This document shows, one piece after another, positions 50,630-59,361 of a stretch of DNA of 64,000 bases. Under the pieces are notes generated by a model. It was not told the origin of the DNA. It saw nothing but the letters and a program-made list of their open reading frames with translations, and did no database searches. Each line of letters opens with the position of its first letter. Position 1 is the first letter of the stretch. The translations under genes were made by a program, and so were the position numbers. This DNA comes from Paenibacillus sp. URB8-2 (GTDB lineage Bacteria; Bacillota; Bacilli; Paenibacillales; Paenibacillaceae), in contig NZ_AP023239.1 in the NCBI RefSeq assembly GCF_013393385.1, forward strand, positions 2,542,001 to 2,606,000, in the 5' to 3' direction.

Positions 50630-51166
50630 ATGGCATTAGCGGTAATGAACAAGCGTGAATTCGATTCCTTGGAAGATGAAAGATTGGGCTGGGCGTGCAT
50701 GGAGCCGACCTTTAGCCAAATTCGCGCCAAGGATATGGCGGTGAAGGCCGAGGTAATATCCGAACTTTCTGAAGGGCAGCGGGCGTTATGCATGTTCAAA
50801 GTCTTTTACGACCACGCGAAGAATTCGGAAATGGAGTATTACGGCTGGATCACCCATCTGCTGCAAAATCCGGACATGTGGGCGGGTGTGATGAACGGAA
50901 TAAGCTTTTTTGGCGATAGAGAGATGTCCCATCTGCTGGAAGAAACCCAAGAGGTTCTAGAGGCCCGAAACCGCAGGCTCGGCTTGGAGTGGAAGGACGC
51001 CGTAATTACCGATCTCGATCGTGACAAGGAATTGAATGCCGAGGTGGAGCAGTTATACCGGCGGTTTCAGCAGATTTCTCCGGCAAGTCTGAAGGCAATC
51101 GCCGCCCATATCCGGGCTAATGCCGATGAATTTGTGAGGTTTGAGGAGGATTCGTTTGAAGTTTAA
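50630..51166 (+). CDS. Hypothetical protein, possibly DUF4375/DMP19-like
   Basis: The 178-residue protein is soluble and helical. The C-terminal part, DKELNAEVEQLYRRFQQISPASLKAIAAHIRANADEFVRFEED, resembles the end of DMP19-like (DUF4375) proteins, where a helical pair is followed by an acidic tail; the rest is not familiar to me. AAAGGAGAG lies eight bases before the ATG. The stop overlaps the start region of the next gene by eleven bases, so the two form an operon. Confidence 0.55.
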   Translation: MALAVMNKREFDSLEDERLGWACMEPTFSQIRAKDMAVKAEVISELSEGQRALCMFKVFYDHAKNSEMEYYGWITHLLQNPDMWAGVMNGISFFGDREMSHLLEETQEVLEARNRRLGLEWKDAVITDLDRDKELNAEVEQLYRRFQQISPASLKAIAAHIRANADEFVRFEEDSFEV

Positions 51167-51458
51167 TGATGTGGTTGAGGGAGTGGAGAAGGTTTCATCC
51201 CAGTACTGCCGAAAATTTAATATTGAGCGGGATAATGATTGGTTCCTATTAAAGATTCAGGAGGAATTGGGCGAATTGGTGCAATGCTATCTGGAGAGCG
51301 CTGGAAAAGCCAGAAGCAGGGGAAGGTCACTGGAGGAACTGAAGGAAAACTTTCAAAACGAGTTGGTTGATTTACTTTGTTTGACCATGGCAATGGCAAG
51401 GTTCAACGATTTGGAACTTGAGGAGGCCATTCAAGAGAAATGGCTCAAATGGCTATAA
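51156..51458 (+). CDS. MazG-like nucleotide pyrophosphohydrolase
   Basis: The 100-residue all-helical protein has the metal-binding motifs of the MazG/dUTPase superfamily: IQEELGELVQCYLE (ExxE type) and ENFQNELVDLLCLTMAMA (ExxD type). Such enzymes hydrolyse non-canonical or signalling nucleoside triphosphates to monophosphate and pyrophosphate. The start is a TTG at 51156 with GAGGAGGA upstream, overlapping the previous gene. Confidence 0.8.
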   Translation: MKFNDVVEGVEKVSSQYCRKFNIERDNDWFLLKIQEELGELVQCYLESAGKARSRGRSLEELKENFQNELVDLLCLTMAMARFNDLELEEAIQEKWLKWL

Positions 51459-51490
51459 TATTTAAGAAAATGAATAAAAACTCGTTTGAG

Positions 51491-51515
51491 CGTCCGCTAA
51501 CGCGGGCGTTTTTTT
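51491..51515 (+). terminator. Rho-independent terminator after the MazG-like gene
   Basis: CGTCCGC and GCGGGCG arms around TAAC, followed by TTTTTTT. Confidence 0.8.
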
Positions 51516-51677
51516 CGTCCATTTGCGTACCAGTGGTTCTCTTATCCTTTACCATAAGCTTTGGTGTTCCTGGCCATTGGCCAAAGAAGTCCCGCGACCA
51601 AAGTCCAGAACGAAACTAAACCCCGGTCAGTTACCGCTGATTTCATCCTTTGTTAATCTTAGGGTGAGGTGAATACA

Positions 51678-52307
51678 ATGACTGACAACAGAAGAGACAA
51701 TAACTCCGGGAGCAGCATTTATGTTTTGTTGACCGATACGGGCACATTGTTCACAACATTGATCAAAAGCATCACCGCCGCTCCGTATAACCATGCATCT
51801 CTGGCGCTCGACGCGGAGCTGAATGACGTGTTCAGCTTTGGCCGCAAATACCCAAACAGGCCTTGGGCTGGAGGATTTGTGAAAGAAGATGTCTATGAGG
51901 GAACCTTCCGTCATTATCCCGACACTCGCTGCGTACTGCTCCGGTTGCGGATTTCGAAGCAGCAGCGTGACGCTGCCATTCGGATCATCCGGTCTTTTCA
52001 GAAGGAGAAGCAAGCCTATCGCTACAATCTGATCGGATTATTAGGCCTACTGATGAACCTTGACATTGAGATGAAAAATGCTTATTTTTGCTCCCAGTTT
52101 GTATCCGAAGCGCTGCGCAAAAGCGGTCTCTCCTTATGGGATCGACCCTCGACGCTAGTGACGCCTAACGATTTCCTTCATCATCCTGCATTCGATACGG
52201 TCTACGAAGGTCCTCTGTACGATTACCCGCTTCTCAAGCGGGAAAGGTTAAAATACATACGAAATGTGGGAGAAGCTTCAAATGAATTGGATGAGCTGGC
52301 GGTTTAA
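51678..52307 (+). CDS. NlpC/P60-superfamily permuted papain-like protein (YiiX/YycO type)
   Basis: The 209-residue protein shows the circularly permuted papain-like order: the His comes first in TAAPYNHASLALDAEL and the nucleophile Cys later in MKNAYFCSQFVSEALRKSG. This fold covers acyltransferases, endopeptidases and cysteine proteases. There is no signal peptide, so it acts in the cytoplasm. The ATG at 51678 follows GTGAGGTG. The target is not known; it stands alone between a terminator and the convergent MarR gene. Confidence 0.78.
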   Translation: MTDNRRDNNSGSSIYVLLTDTGTLFTTLIKSITAAPYNHASLALDAELNDVFSFGRKYPNRPWAGGFVKEDVYEGTFRHYPDTRCVLLRLRISKQQRDAAIRIIRSFQKEKQAYRYNLIGLLGLLMNLDIEMKNAYFCSQFVSEALRKSGLSLWDRPSTLVTPNDFLHHPAFDTVYEGPLYDYPLLKRERLKYIRNVGEASNELDELAV

Positions 52308-52336
52308 TAGATATATAATTCGAAATTTTTTCCTCG

Positions 52337-52753
52337 CTATTTGGCAAGATTAGTGTTAAGTCTCGCCAGCAGTTCACCGAAAGTCCGGCATTCCTGCGGC
52401 GACCAGTCTTTAAATATTTGCTCGTATCTGTCCAATCTGATATTTCTCGCCTCTTTAAGCTTCCGTGAGCCCAGTTCGGTGATTTGAAAATAACTCGATC
52501 TTCCATCCTGCGGATCGGGCACCCGCTCTATGTATCCTTTGAGTTCAAGCACACTTGTCTGTCTGCTTATCGTGGAGGTGTCCAGGCCGAATTGTTCCGC
52601 CAGCGCCTTAACCCCAACATTGTCGTGGTTGGACAAATGATACAGCAGGGTATAGCTTGAACGGTCCAGACCGCCATGCTTCTTGTCCAGGGAGGCGCGG
52701 CGAATCAGCTTCAACATCTCATTACTAATGAAATCCAAATTTTTATCTTCCAT
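52337..52753 (-). CDS. MarR-family transcriptional regulator
   Basis: The 138-residue protein has the MarR winged helix (YTLLYHLSNHDNVGVKALAEQFGLDTSTISRQTSVLELKGYIERVPDPQDGRSSYFQITELG) flanked by dimerisation helices. The D-x-R-S/D wing motif is seen in DPQDGRSSY. It is divergent from the MFS exporter and likely represses it through two TGTA..TACA sites at 52842 and 52869. Ligand unknown, probably the exporter's drug substrate. Confidence 0.92.
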   Translation of the reverse strand: MEDKNLDFISNEMLKLIRRASLDKKHGGLDRSSYTLLYHLSNHDNVGVKALAEQFGLDTSTISRQTSVLELKGYIERVPDPQDGRSSYFQITELGSRKLKEARNIRLDRYEQIFKDWSPQECRTFGELLARLNTNLAK

Positions 52754-52841
52754 TGTACATTCCGTCCTTTATTGTGTACTCTTCTCCATATTATAAGTGA
52801 AAATAACATGAAAAAATCATTTTGTTTTTCAACCTATTAGT

Positions 52842-52879
52842 TGTATAATACACCTATACTAAATTAATTGTATCCTACA
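52842..52879. promoter_or_regulatory. Two MarR operator candidates in direct repeat
   Basis: TTGTATAATACACCTA (core TGTATAATACA at 52842) and TTGTATCCTACACCTA (core TGTATCCTACA at 52869) are near-identical sites whose cores start 27 bases apart, in the gap between the MarR gene and the MFS gene. Each core has mirrored TGTA/TACA halves. Confidence 0.65.
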
Positions 52880-52937
52880 CCTAAATTTTAAACAAATCTA
52901 ATTTTTGGTTTCGGTGCAGCATAGAGGAGAGAAAGCA

Positions 52938-54416
52938 TTGAATAATCAAAAGGCTAGGAATTCTTCGTTTTGGCTCATTATTTTAGCGATTTTTTTCGGC
53001 AATTTCATGTCCATCCTAAGCTCCACAACGATTAATGTGGCTTTCCCGGTGTTTATGAAGGATTTTCATGCGGAGGTTGGCTCTGTTCAATGGATGATTA
53101 CCGGCTATCTGCTGGCAACCGGGGTTGTCGCTCCGGTCGTCGGCTATTTTGGCGATAAGTGGAGCTATAAATATCTGTATCTGTTTGCCTTATCGGGCTT
53201 CACTGTCTTCTCCGGTCTATGCACGATAGCCTGGAGCATTCATTCCTTGATCGCCTTTCGCATCCTGCAAGGAGTGTTCGGCGGTCTGATCATTCCCACA
53301 ACGATGACGATGATCTATCAGTTCATTGAGAAGGAACGGCAGGCTTTTGCCATGAGCTTATGGAGTCTTTCATCCATGCTTGCCCCGGCATTCGGGCCCA
53401 CACTCGGCGGTTGGCTTACCGGATATTTCGGCTGGCAGTCGCTATTTATCATCAACCTGCCTATCGGAATCGTTGCCATTACGGCAGCGCTCAAATGTCT
53501 GCCCTATCACCGTCAGCCCGGCAGGCTTAAGACATTCGATTTGCCTGGCTTCATAACGGTTATTCTAAGCAGCGCATTTATTATCCTGGCCTTCAGTGAA
53601 GGCAACTCCTGGGGCTGGACTTCGTGGCAGACGTTATCCTTGCTGGTGGTTGGGGTCGCCGCGTTGACCCATTTCATTCGCAGAGAAGTATCCATGAAGG
53701 AGCCGCTGCTCAATCTGAAGGTATTCCGGCAAAAGCGTTTTACGTACAGCTTAATCATCAACTGCACGATTACCATCTCATTATATTCCGGAACGTTTTT
53801 GATTCCGATTTTTCTGCAGGATATTCAGCAGTCCACTCCGTTACTAACCGCCCTAGTGCTGCTTCCGGGCTCGCTGGTGATGGCGTTTCTATCTCCGGTG
53901 GTCGGCAAGCTGTACACCAAGGTAGGACCGTTCTGGCTTATTCTTAGCGGTATCCTGCTGCTGGTCATCTCGACTTGGGAACTCGGTCATCTTACGCTGG
54001 CTGCAACCCATATCTATGTGGCCTCATGGATGACGCTGCGTTATGCGGGGATTGCCTTTGCTTTTATGCCGGTTACCAATGCCGGGATGTCCGCCATCGC
54101 CAAGGAATATACCGGTCATGCCTCTTCCGTAACGAACTGGGTGCGTCAAGCTACAGGAGCGCTGGCCATTGCGATCTTCAGCTCTTTGCTGGCTGCAAGA
54201 TCCGCGTCTCATATCAAAGTGCTGGCCGAGGGAGGGGGGGACTCTTCTCTGCTGAAGGCTCAAGGCATGGCGATGGGCGTTCAGGACGTGTTTCTAGTCG
54301 CTACATTAATTGGCGTCATTGCGATTCCGTTAACCTTTCTCATAAAAAAACCGAGAACCGGCAAGACTGCCGACGTTCTTAAGAGCTCAACAGTGAACAG
54401 GAAAGCGAACGGTTGA
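52938..54416 (+). CDS. MFS drug exporter, DHA2 (EmrB/QacA) family
   Basis: The 492-residue protein has fourteen predicted helices. Family motifs include SSTTINVAFPVFMKDF in helix one (motif D1-like), GYFGDKWSYKYLY (motif A), FRILQGVFGGLIIPTTMTMI (motif B region) and SLSSMLAPAFGPTLGGWLTGYFGWQSLFIINLPIG (motif C, typical of antiporters). It exports hydrophobic drugs or metabolites with proton exchange. The start is a TTG with GAGGAGAG upstream. Controlled by the divergent MarR protein. Confidence 0.92.
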   Translation: MNNQKARNSSFWLIILAIFFGNFMSILSSTTINVAFPVFMKDFHAEVGSVQWMITGYLLATGVVAPVVGYFGDKWSYKYLYLFALSGFTVFSGLCTIAWSIHSLIAFRILQGVFGGLIIPTTMTMIYQFIEKERQAFAMSLWSLSSMLAPAFGPTLGGWLTGYFGWQSLFIINLPIGIVAITAALKCLPYHRQPGRLKTFDLPGFITVILSSAFIILAFSEGNSWGWTSWQTLSLLVVGVAALTHFIRREVSMKEPLLNLKVFRQKRFTYSLIINCTITISLYSGTFLIPIFLQDIQQSTPLLTALVLLPGSLVMAFLSPVVGKLYTKVGPFWLILSGILLLVISTWELGHLTLAATHIYVASWMTLRYAGIAFAFMPVTNAGMSAIAKEYTGHASSVTNWVRQATGALAIAIFSSLLAARSASHIKVLAEGGGDSSLLKAQGMAMGVQDVFLVATLIGVIAIPLTFLIKKPRTGKTADVLKSSTVNRKANG

Positions 54417-54433
54417 AATAATAAATCATACTG

Positions 54434-54480
54434 AACAGCCTCTTAGAGCCCTTGCCAGGGTTTTGAGAGGCTGTTTTTTT
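54434..54480 (+). terminator. Rho-independent terminator after the MFS gene
   Basis: AACAGCCTCT and AGAGGCTGTT with an inner CCCT/AGGG stem, followed by TTTTTT. Confidence 0.85.
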
Positions 54481-54565
54481 AATGTAAATTGGACAAATAC
54501 GCAGAATTAAATTATAGTGTACTTATTATTATACTTTTAATAACTATTATCAAAAGTTTCGGGAG

Positions 54566-55606
54566 GTGAAGGAAATAAATCAGATTGCCAATAACTCCAT
54601 TCGGGTAAAAGAGATCAACCGGGAACTTATCAAGCAGGCTTTGAAAGCGATGAAGCAGGGAACGAAATCCATGATTTCACAGACAACCGGCCTTAGTATC
54701 GCAACCTGCGGAAATATTCTCAATGAACTGCTTAAGACCGGCGAGGTTATAGAGACTGAACTGGAAGTATCAAGCGGCGGCCGTCCGGCAAGGCGGTTTG
54801 TTTATAACGCCGATTTTTCATATATAGCATGCATCTACGCTAAAACGCGAGACGGCCTGCTTTCCCTGACTTATGCGGTGGCCAACTCCGTTGGAGAACG
54901 TGTGGACAGCGGGTACATGGAGATGAAGGTCCTCGACGCAGCAACCATTGATCACTTGACCGGAACGCTCATCGAGAAGTTTAACCAGATCAAAGCGGTT
55001 GGAATCGGTATTCCAGGGTTCGTCCATCAAGGGATCATCAATATTTGCGATATTAAGGAATTGATCCATGTTCCTCTGGAGGCACTTCTTAAAGAGAAAT
55101 ACGGAATTGAAGTTACAGTGGAAAATGATATGAACCTGACCGTTTACGGTTTCTATAAAAATCAGAATTACGATGAGGATAAAACGATCGCCGTCGCGAC
55201 CTTTATCAAGGGCAGCTTTCCGGGCGCGGGGATGATCATTAACGGGCATATTCATAAAGGAAATACCCAATTTGCCGGGGAAATCTCATTTCTGCCGTTT
55301 GGCATCTCGCGTGAGGAGCAATTCATACGGCTTAATCAGCGTGATACGTTCATCCCATTGGCGGCGCACACGATCATGTCCCTGGCTGCCGTTATTAATC
55401 CCGAGACGATTGCCCTGACCGGAGATCAAGCCGTGCCGGAAGATTTAGAGCCGATCATTAAACGCTGCCTGGATACGATTCCAGAGGAACATATGCCTGA
55501 GCTGATCATTCTGGATCGTCCGGACGAGGATTACATGAACGGCTTGATTGCAATCACACTGGAAAGCTTGGCCTATTCTTTGCAGCTTGTAGAAAAGCGG
55601 CGTTAA
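54566..55606 (+). CDS. ROK-family transcriptional regulator (NagC/XylR type)
   Basis: The protein has an N-terminal HTH ([45 protein letters not shown]) and a ROK domain ([41 protein letters not shown]). The ROK zinc-site Cys cluster is missing. It probably regulates sugar genes, perhaps the maltose acetyltransferase gene 38 bases downstream. The start is unclear: the GTG at 54566 lies within the ideal GGAGGTGA site itself, while an ATA at 54575 has proper spacing. Confidence 0.85.
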   Translation: MKEINQIANNSIRVKEINRELIKQALKAMKQGTKSMISQTTGLSIATCGNILNELLKTGEVIETELEVSSGGRPARRFVYNADFSYIACIYAKTRDGLLSLTYAVANSVGERVDSGYMEMKVLDAATIDHLTGTLIEKFNQIKAVGIGIPGFVHQGIINICDIKELIHVPLEALLKEKYGIEVTVENDMNLTVYGFYKNQNYDEDKTIAVATFIKGSFPGAGMIINGHIHKGNTQFAGEISFLPFGISREEQFIRLNQRDTFIPLAAHTIMSLAAVINPETIALTGDQAVPEDLEPIIKRCLDTIPEEHMPELIILDRPDEDYMNGLIAITLESLAYSLQLVEKRR

Positions 55607-55643
55607 GGGGCACCATAGGAATTGGAAAGGCAGGGAACTTACG

Positions 55644-56210
55644 ATGACAATCAAAACCGAAAAAGAAAAGATGCTGAATGGGGAACTGTATCACGCCTCC
55701 GACCCACAACTGATGAAAGAACATGAGTATGCGCGAAAGACAGTGCGGCTGTATAATCAGACTACCGAAACCGAGACGGAACTCCGAATGAAGCTTTTAA
55801 AAGAACTGTTTGGTTCCACGGGCGAAAAATTGAGCATGGAACCCAACATTCGGTGCGATTATGGCTATAACATCCATGTCGGAGAAAATTTCTACGCCAA
55901 CTTCGATTGTACGATCCTGGACGTTTGCGAAGTTCGAATCGGGGATAACTGCTTCTTGGCTCCGGGCGTACACATCTATACGGCGACCCATCCGATCAAT
56001 CCATTCGAGCGCATCGCTGGCCCGGAGTATGGGAAGCCGGTCAAGATTGGGAACAATGTCTGGATCGGCGGCAGAGCCGTCATTAACCCTGGTGTTACGA
56101 TCGGCGATAATGCGGTAATCGCTTCAGGAGCCGTTGTCACCAAAGATGTTCCGGACAATACAATTGTCGGCGGTAATCCGGCCCAAATAATTAAAAAGAT
56201 TGAGCTATGA
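55644..56210 (+). CDS. maa: Maltose O-acetyltransferase (LbH hexapeptide family)
   Basis: The 188-residue protein has an N-terminal cap ([33 protein letters not shown]) and a left-handed beta-helix made of hexapeptide repeats ([76 protein letters not shown]). The catalytic His lies in TATHPI. It moves an acetyl group from acetyl-CoA to maltose, glucose or other sugars, in the cytoplasm. It follows the ROK gene by 38 bases and is probably cotranscribed. Confidence 0.9.
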   Translation: MTIKTEKEKMLNGELYHASDPQLMKEHEYARKTVRLYNQTTETETELRMKLLKELFGSTGEKLSMEPNIRCDYGYNIHVGENFYANFDCTILDVCEVRIGDNCFLAPGVHIYTATHPINPFERIAGPEYGKPVKIGNNVWIGGRAVINPGVTIGDNAVIASGAVVTKDVPDNTIVGGNPAQIIKKIEL

Positions 56211-56619
56211 GATAAGGGACAATGTATTGACGGGTATAGCAGGTGATGGACCCTCTTAATGTTCATGTTTGGCATGTTCATTATTGCTCTGCTGAAATTA
56301 CCTCAAAAAGAAATAGGCCGCCCTTGGCTGGGAACCGACCTATTTCATGGGTAGTACCTGATTAAAGCTGACCGCCTTTCAAGCGGCTATTGCTCGGAGA
56401 GTCGTGTTCCAGCACGGCTCTCTTTGCATTGTACGTCTTTTTCTAACCCCACAATACCACAATTCTGAATCAAATCCCTCAATAGAGCAAATTCCATTCT
56501 AAAAATTCCGTCCCCAACCCGTTCCTAAATCTGAAATTGGACGGTTTAAATTCTCCCTTTAAAAGCAGACAAAAAGAAAAACCCCTTATAGAATAAGAGG
56601 TTTTTCGCTCTGAATCATA
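56211..56619. other. Gap of about 400 bases with hairpins only
   Basis: No gene is seen here. A GAAATAGG..CCTATTTC hairpin lies at 56311-56346, and GAGAG.CGTG..CACG.CTCTC at 56397-56425, both terminator-like but with weak T tracts on the plus strand. A clear terminator for the leftward tRNA transcript lies at 56575. Confidence 0.5.
56575..56607 (-). terminator. Terminator of the tRNA-Val transcript
   Basis: On the reverse strand AAAAACCTCTTA, loop TTCTA, TAAGGGGTTTTT and more T residues, 13 bases after the tRNA 3' end. Confidence 0.75.
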
Positions 56620-56691
56620 TAGGACGGATGGGGATCGAACCCATGACCCCTACCCTGTCAAGATAGTGCTCTCCCGCTGAGCTACCGTCCT
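56620..56691 (-). tRNA. tRNA-Val (anticodon GAC)
   Basis: Reading the reverse strand, all arms form: acceptor AGGACGG/CCGTCCT, D arm GCTC..GAGC, anticodon stem CTATC/GGTAG with loop TTGACAG (anticodon GAC, codon GUC), variable loop GGGTC, T arm ATGGG-TTCGATC-CCCAT, discriminator A as expected for valine. CCA is not encoded. It is a lone tRNA gene with its own terminator. Confidence 0.92.
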
Positions 56692-56885
56692 GCAACGAGA
56701 TTTATAATATCATAAGGCAGGAGGAAGATGCAACTGTTTTTTTATTTTGCCTTTTTTTATCGTACTCGCCACTGCAATTGCGAATATGACCGTAATCGGA
56801 TTTTCCGGCTTACAATTGAAGACGGGTACGTGCCGTCAATGCAGAGATTGTAACAAGCTGCCGGGGGTACCACGGGGCAAGGGGT

Positions 56886-57038
56886 ATGAGCGCAGCCATC
56901 TTCACTTCAATCGGATCGAATGTATTGCCGTATCCGCAAATATCCGCTAGAATCGGAGAAGTGAATTCTGTTGTTACGGCTGCTTTTTTGAATGAAATAC
57001 GACCGGATGAACCATTCTTTTATAAAAATTTGCGATAA
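56886..57038 (+). CDS. Small ORF or gene remnant of unknown nature
   Basis: A 50-codon frame reads MSAAIFTSIGSNVLPYPQ, then ISARIGEVNSVVTAAFLNEI and RPDEPFFYKNLR. The wording looks like real protein, and the same frame is open upstream to about 56834, while another frame at 56747 reads as a membrane helix (FFIVLATAIANMTVIGFSG). The two could be parts of one decayed gene. No family is recognised and there is no good ribosome site at 56886. Confidence 0.25.
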   Translation: MSAAIFTSIGSNVLPYPQISARIGEVNSVVTAAFLNEIRPDEPFFYKNLR

Positions 57039-57111
57039 GTTCAAAAGCTTATCTCTAAATGTGATGCATGTGGCGGAAATCCCTCAGGGTAATGTGATTG
57101 AATTAAGAATT

Positions 57112-57144
57112 ATAGATAGAAATACCGAAAATATAGATAGAAAT
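57112..57144 (+). repeat. Two direct repeats 21 bases apart upstream of the malic enzyme gene
   Basis: ATAGATAGAAAT occurs at 57112-57123 and 57133-57144. The 21-base period is two helical turns, as in sites for response regulators. They lie about 90 bases before the malic enzyme start. Confidence 0.4.
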
Positions 57145-57231
57145 GATTAGGGAGAACAGCGTCCCGATTCAGGATAAATAGAGAAAGACCTGAAAGATGA
57201 AACGGTTAGCCAATTACCAGGAGGGAAAACC

Positions 57232-58413
57232 ATGAATGTGGAGGAAATCATGCTGCTTCATCAAGGCGGCAAACTGGAAACAACATTGAAGCATCCGATC
57301 GAATCGATGGAGGATCTGGCCAAGGTCTATACGCCGGGTGTAGCCAAAGTATGTCAGGCCATCGCTTCGGACGAGGATAAAGCATATGAGCTGACTACCA
57401 AAAAAAATACAGTAGCGGTCATCAGCGACGGTACGGCGGTATTGGGACTTGGCGACATCGGCCCGAGGGCTGCCATGCCTGTCATGGAAGGAAAGGCGGC
57501 TCTGTTCAAACAATTTGCCGATGTGGACGCGGTCCCGATCTGCTTGGACACGAAGAGCACGGAAGAGATTATCGCGATCGTCAAGGCGCTCGCTCCTACG
57601 TTTGGAGGCATCAATCTGGAGGATATTTCTTCTCCCCGCTGCTTCGAAATTGAGCGCCGCCTCAAGGAAGAGCTGGACATTCCGGTGTTCCACGACGATC
57701 AGCACGGTACGGCCATTGTTGTGCTGGCAGGCCTGCTTAACGCGCTGAAGGTGGTAGACAAAGACATAAAGGATGTCAAAATTGTCGTGAACGGCTGCGG
57801 CGCGGCAGGCATATCGGTGGCGAAGATGCTGCTGGGCGCAGGCGCTGAAAATCTGATCGGCGTCGACCGGGAAGGCGCCATTAACCGCCAGAACGTGTAC
57901 GACAAGCCTCATTGGACCGAATTTGCGGAGCTGAGCAACCCCAATCTGGAACAAGGTTCTTTGTCCGACTGCATCAAAGGCGCGGATGTATTTATCGGGG
58001 TGTCGGCGCCGAATGTGCTGAAGGTCGAAGATGTTCAGAATATGGCTAAAGATCCGATCGTATTCGCAATGGCAAATCCGACGCCGGAGATTGATCCCGC
58101 TCTTGCGGCTCCATATGTAAAGGTTATGGCAACGGGTCGCTCCGATTATCCGAACCAGATTAACAATGTGCTCTGCTTCCCGGGCATATTCAGAGGAGCT
58201 TTGGACTGCAGCGCCAGCGACATTAACGATGAAATGAAGCTTGCGGTTGCGGAAGCGATCGCGTCGGCAGTCGACGCTTCTGAGCTGAATGAACATTTTA
58301 TCATTCCTAACGCTTTCGACAAGCGGGTTGTAGAATGTATTCGTAAGGCGGTAGCCGAGGCGGCAATCCGAACCGGAGTTGCGAGAAAAAATCTGCTGAC
58401 CACCGTGTACTAA
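57232..58413 (+). CDS. NAD(P)-dependent malic enzyme
   Basis: The 393-residue protein decarboxylates malate to pyruvate. It is the short bacterial form: VYTPGVAKVCQAIA, TVAVISDGTAVLGLGDIGPRAAMPVMEGKAALFKQFA, catalytic Lys in PICLDTKSTEEI, metal site NLEDISSPRCFEIE and FHDDQHGTAIVVLAGLLNAL, and nucleotide site VVNGCGAAGISVAKMLL. It most resembles YtsJ of B. subtilis, the main NADP-type enzyme, but the cofactor cannot be fixed from sequence by eye. CAGGAGGG precedes the ATG. Confidence 0.92.
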   Translation: MNVEEIMLLHQGGKLETTLKHPIESMEDLAKVYTPGVAKVCQAIASDEDKAYELTTKKNTVAVISDGTAVLGLGDIGPRAAMPVMEGKAALFKQFADVDAVPICLDTKSTEEIIAIVKALAPTFGGINLEDISSPRCFEIERRLKEELDIPVFHDDQHGTAIVVLAGLLNALKVVDKDIKDVKIVVNGCGAAGISVAKMLLGAGAENLIGVDREGAINRQNVYDKPHWTEFAELSNPNLEQGSLSDCIKGADVFIGVSAPNVLKVEDVQNMAKDPIVFAMANPTPEIDPALAAPYVKVMATGRSDYPNQINNVLCFPGIFRGALDCSASDINDEMKLAVAEAIASAVDASELNEHFIIPNAFDKRVVECIRKAVAEAAIRTGVARKNLLTTVY

Positions 58414-58476
58414 ATCAAGTGAAAGGCAGCACATTCTGTCGGATGAACGAGGTCTGACTTTATCTATATTTATAAT

Positions 58477-58515
58477 AAAAAGCGAACCGGCCAACGAGGG
58501 GCTGGTTCGCTTTTT
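58477..58515. terminator. Bidirectional terminator after the malic enzyme gene
   Basis: AAAAAGCGAACC..GCC and GGC..GGTTCGCTTTTT pair as a long stem, between convergent genes. Confidence 0.85.
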
Positions 58516-58565
58516 ATTGTTAAGGCTTAAAAGGGAGAGTAAACGAAACATCTCCCTCGAAAAAT

Positions 58566-59360
58566 TTAAGAGATCTTGAACTCCGCGCCTTCCAGCCGCT
58601 CGCCTCTTCGCAGCTTCTCGCGGACAGCCATAATGGCGGCGTCCGCTTTTTGCAATTCTTCAAGCAGCTCAGATTCGCTCTCGTCGCTGCGCAGGACATC
58701 GGCGATGCCGCCGCTCTTCAGCACAATCCGGCTGTGGGCGAGCAGCGCCAGAATCGGGTCATGGGTCGCCATCAGCACAATTTTCTGATTCTGCACGAGA
58801 ACATCCAGCGCCTGCCTGCGGTCGATCCCCGCGTTCTCGATCTCGTCGATCAGCACAATCGGGCTGTCGGAAAGAATGGCGGTATCCGCGATCATCAGGG
58901 CCCGCGATTGGCCGCCGCTGAGCGCGGTCAGCGGGGTGTCCGGATGAATCGGCTCCCCGGTCAGCCGGTTGGCCTGAGAGACGACGCTGACGATCAGATT
59001 CTCCAGTCCCATCTCTTCGAAGCTGTTGTCGCGGCACTCCGCATGCATGGAGATAAACTCCGCTACCGTGGCGTCCATCACAAAGTTCATGTTCTGGGAG
59101 AGCTGAGCGATCAGCTTCCTTCCCCAGGCGAACCTCAGCTCGGATGCGGGCGGCTGATCGTTAATCAGGATGCAGCGCCTGCTCGGCGTATCCCGCTGGG
59201 CGATATATTCGATGTCGGCCAGCAGCCTGCTCTTGCCCGAGCCGGTTGCCCCCACCACAGCAACAAGATCGCCGGGCACCAGCCTCAGATTTACATCCTC
59301 GGGTTGGCCTGATTTGGAACGGCCCCCAAGAATCGTTATGGATTGAATGCTATCCGTCAT
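58566..59360 (-). CDS. ABC-type ATPase of a permease-less three-gene set
   Basis: The 264-residue single ATPase domain has Walker A VVGATGSGKSRLL, signature LTALSGGQSRALMIAD, Walker B PIVLIDEIENAG with catalytic Glu, and switch His in MATHDPIL. A tail of about 45 residues is helical and charged. The third gene of an operon with a GTPase and a binding-protein homologue; its start lies one base after the GTPase stop. No permease is encoded here, and the binding protein lacks a signal peptide, so a role in uptake is doubtful; a chaperone-like or metal-cofactor role is possible. Confidence 0.85.
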   Translation of the reverse strand: MTDSIQSITILGGRSKSGQPEDVNLRLVPGDLVAVVGATGSGKSRLLADIEYIAQRDTPSRRCILINDQPPASELRFAWGRKLIAQLSQNMNFVMDATVAEFISMHAECRDNSFEEMGLENLIVSVVSQANRLTGEPIHPDTPLTALSGGQSRALMIADTAILSDSPIVLIDEIENAGIDRRQALDVLVQNQKIVLMATHDPILALLAHSRIVLKSGGIADVLRSDESESELLEELQKADAAIMAVREKLRRGERLEGAEFKIS

Positions 59361-59361
59361 G

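Noticed and set aside
56395..56430. Hairpin near 56397 as terminator of the maltose acetyltransferase gene
   Set aside because: It lies 190 bases after the stop and has only a short T run; not listed as a separate terminator.
57214..58551. 445-codon minus-strand frame opposite the malic enzyme gene
   Set aside because: Shadow of the real gene; rich in Arg and His with no motif, and it runs into the bidirectional terminator.
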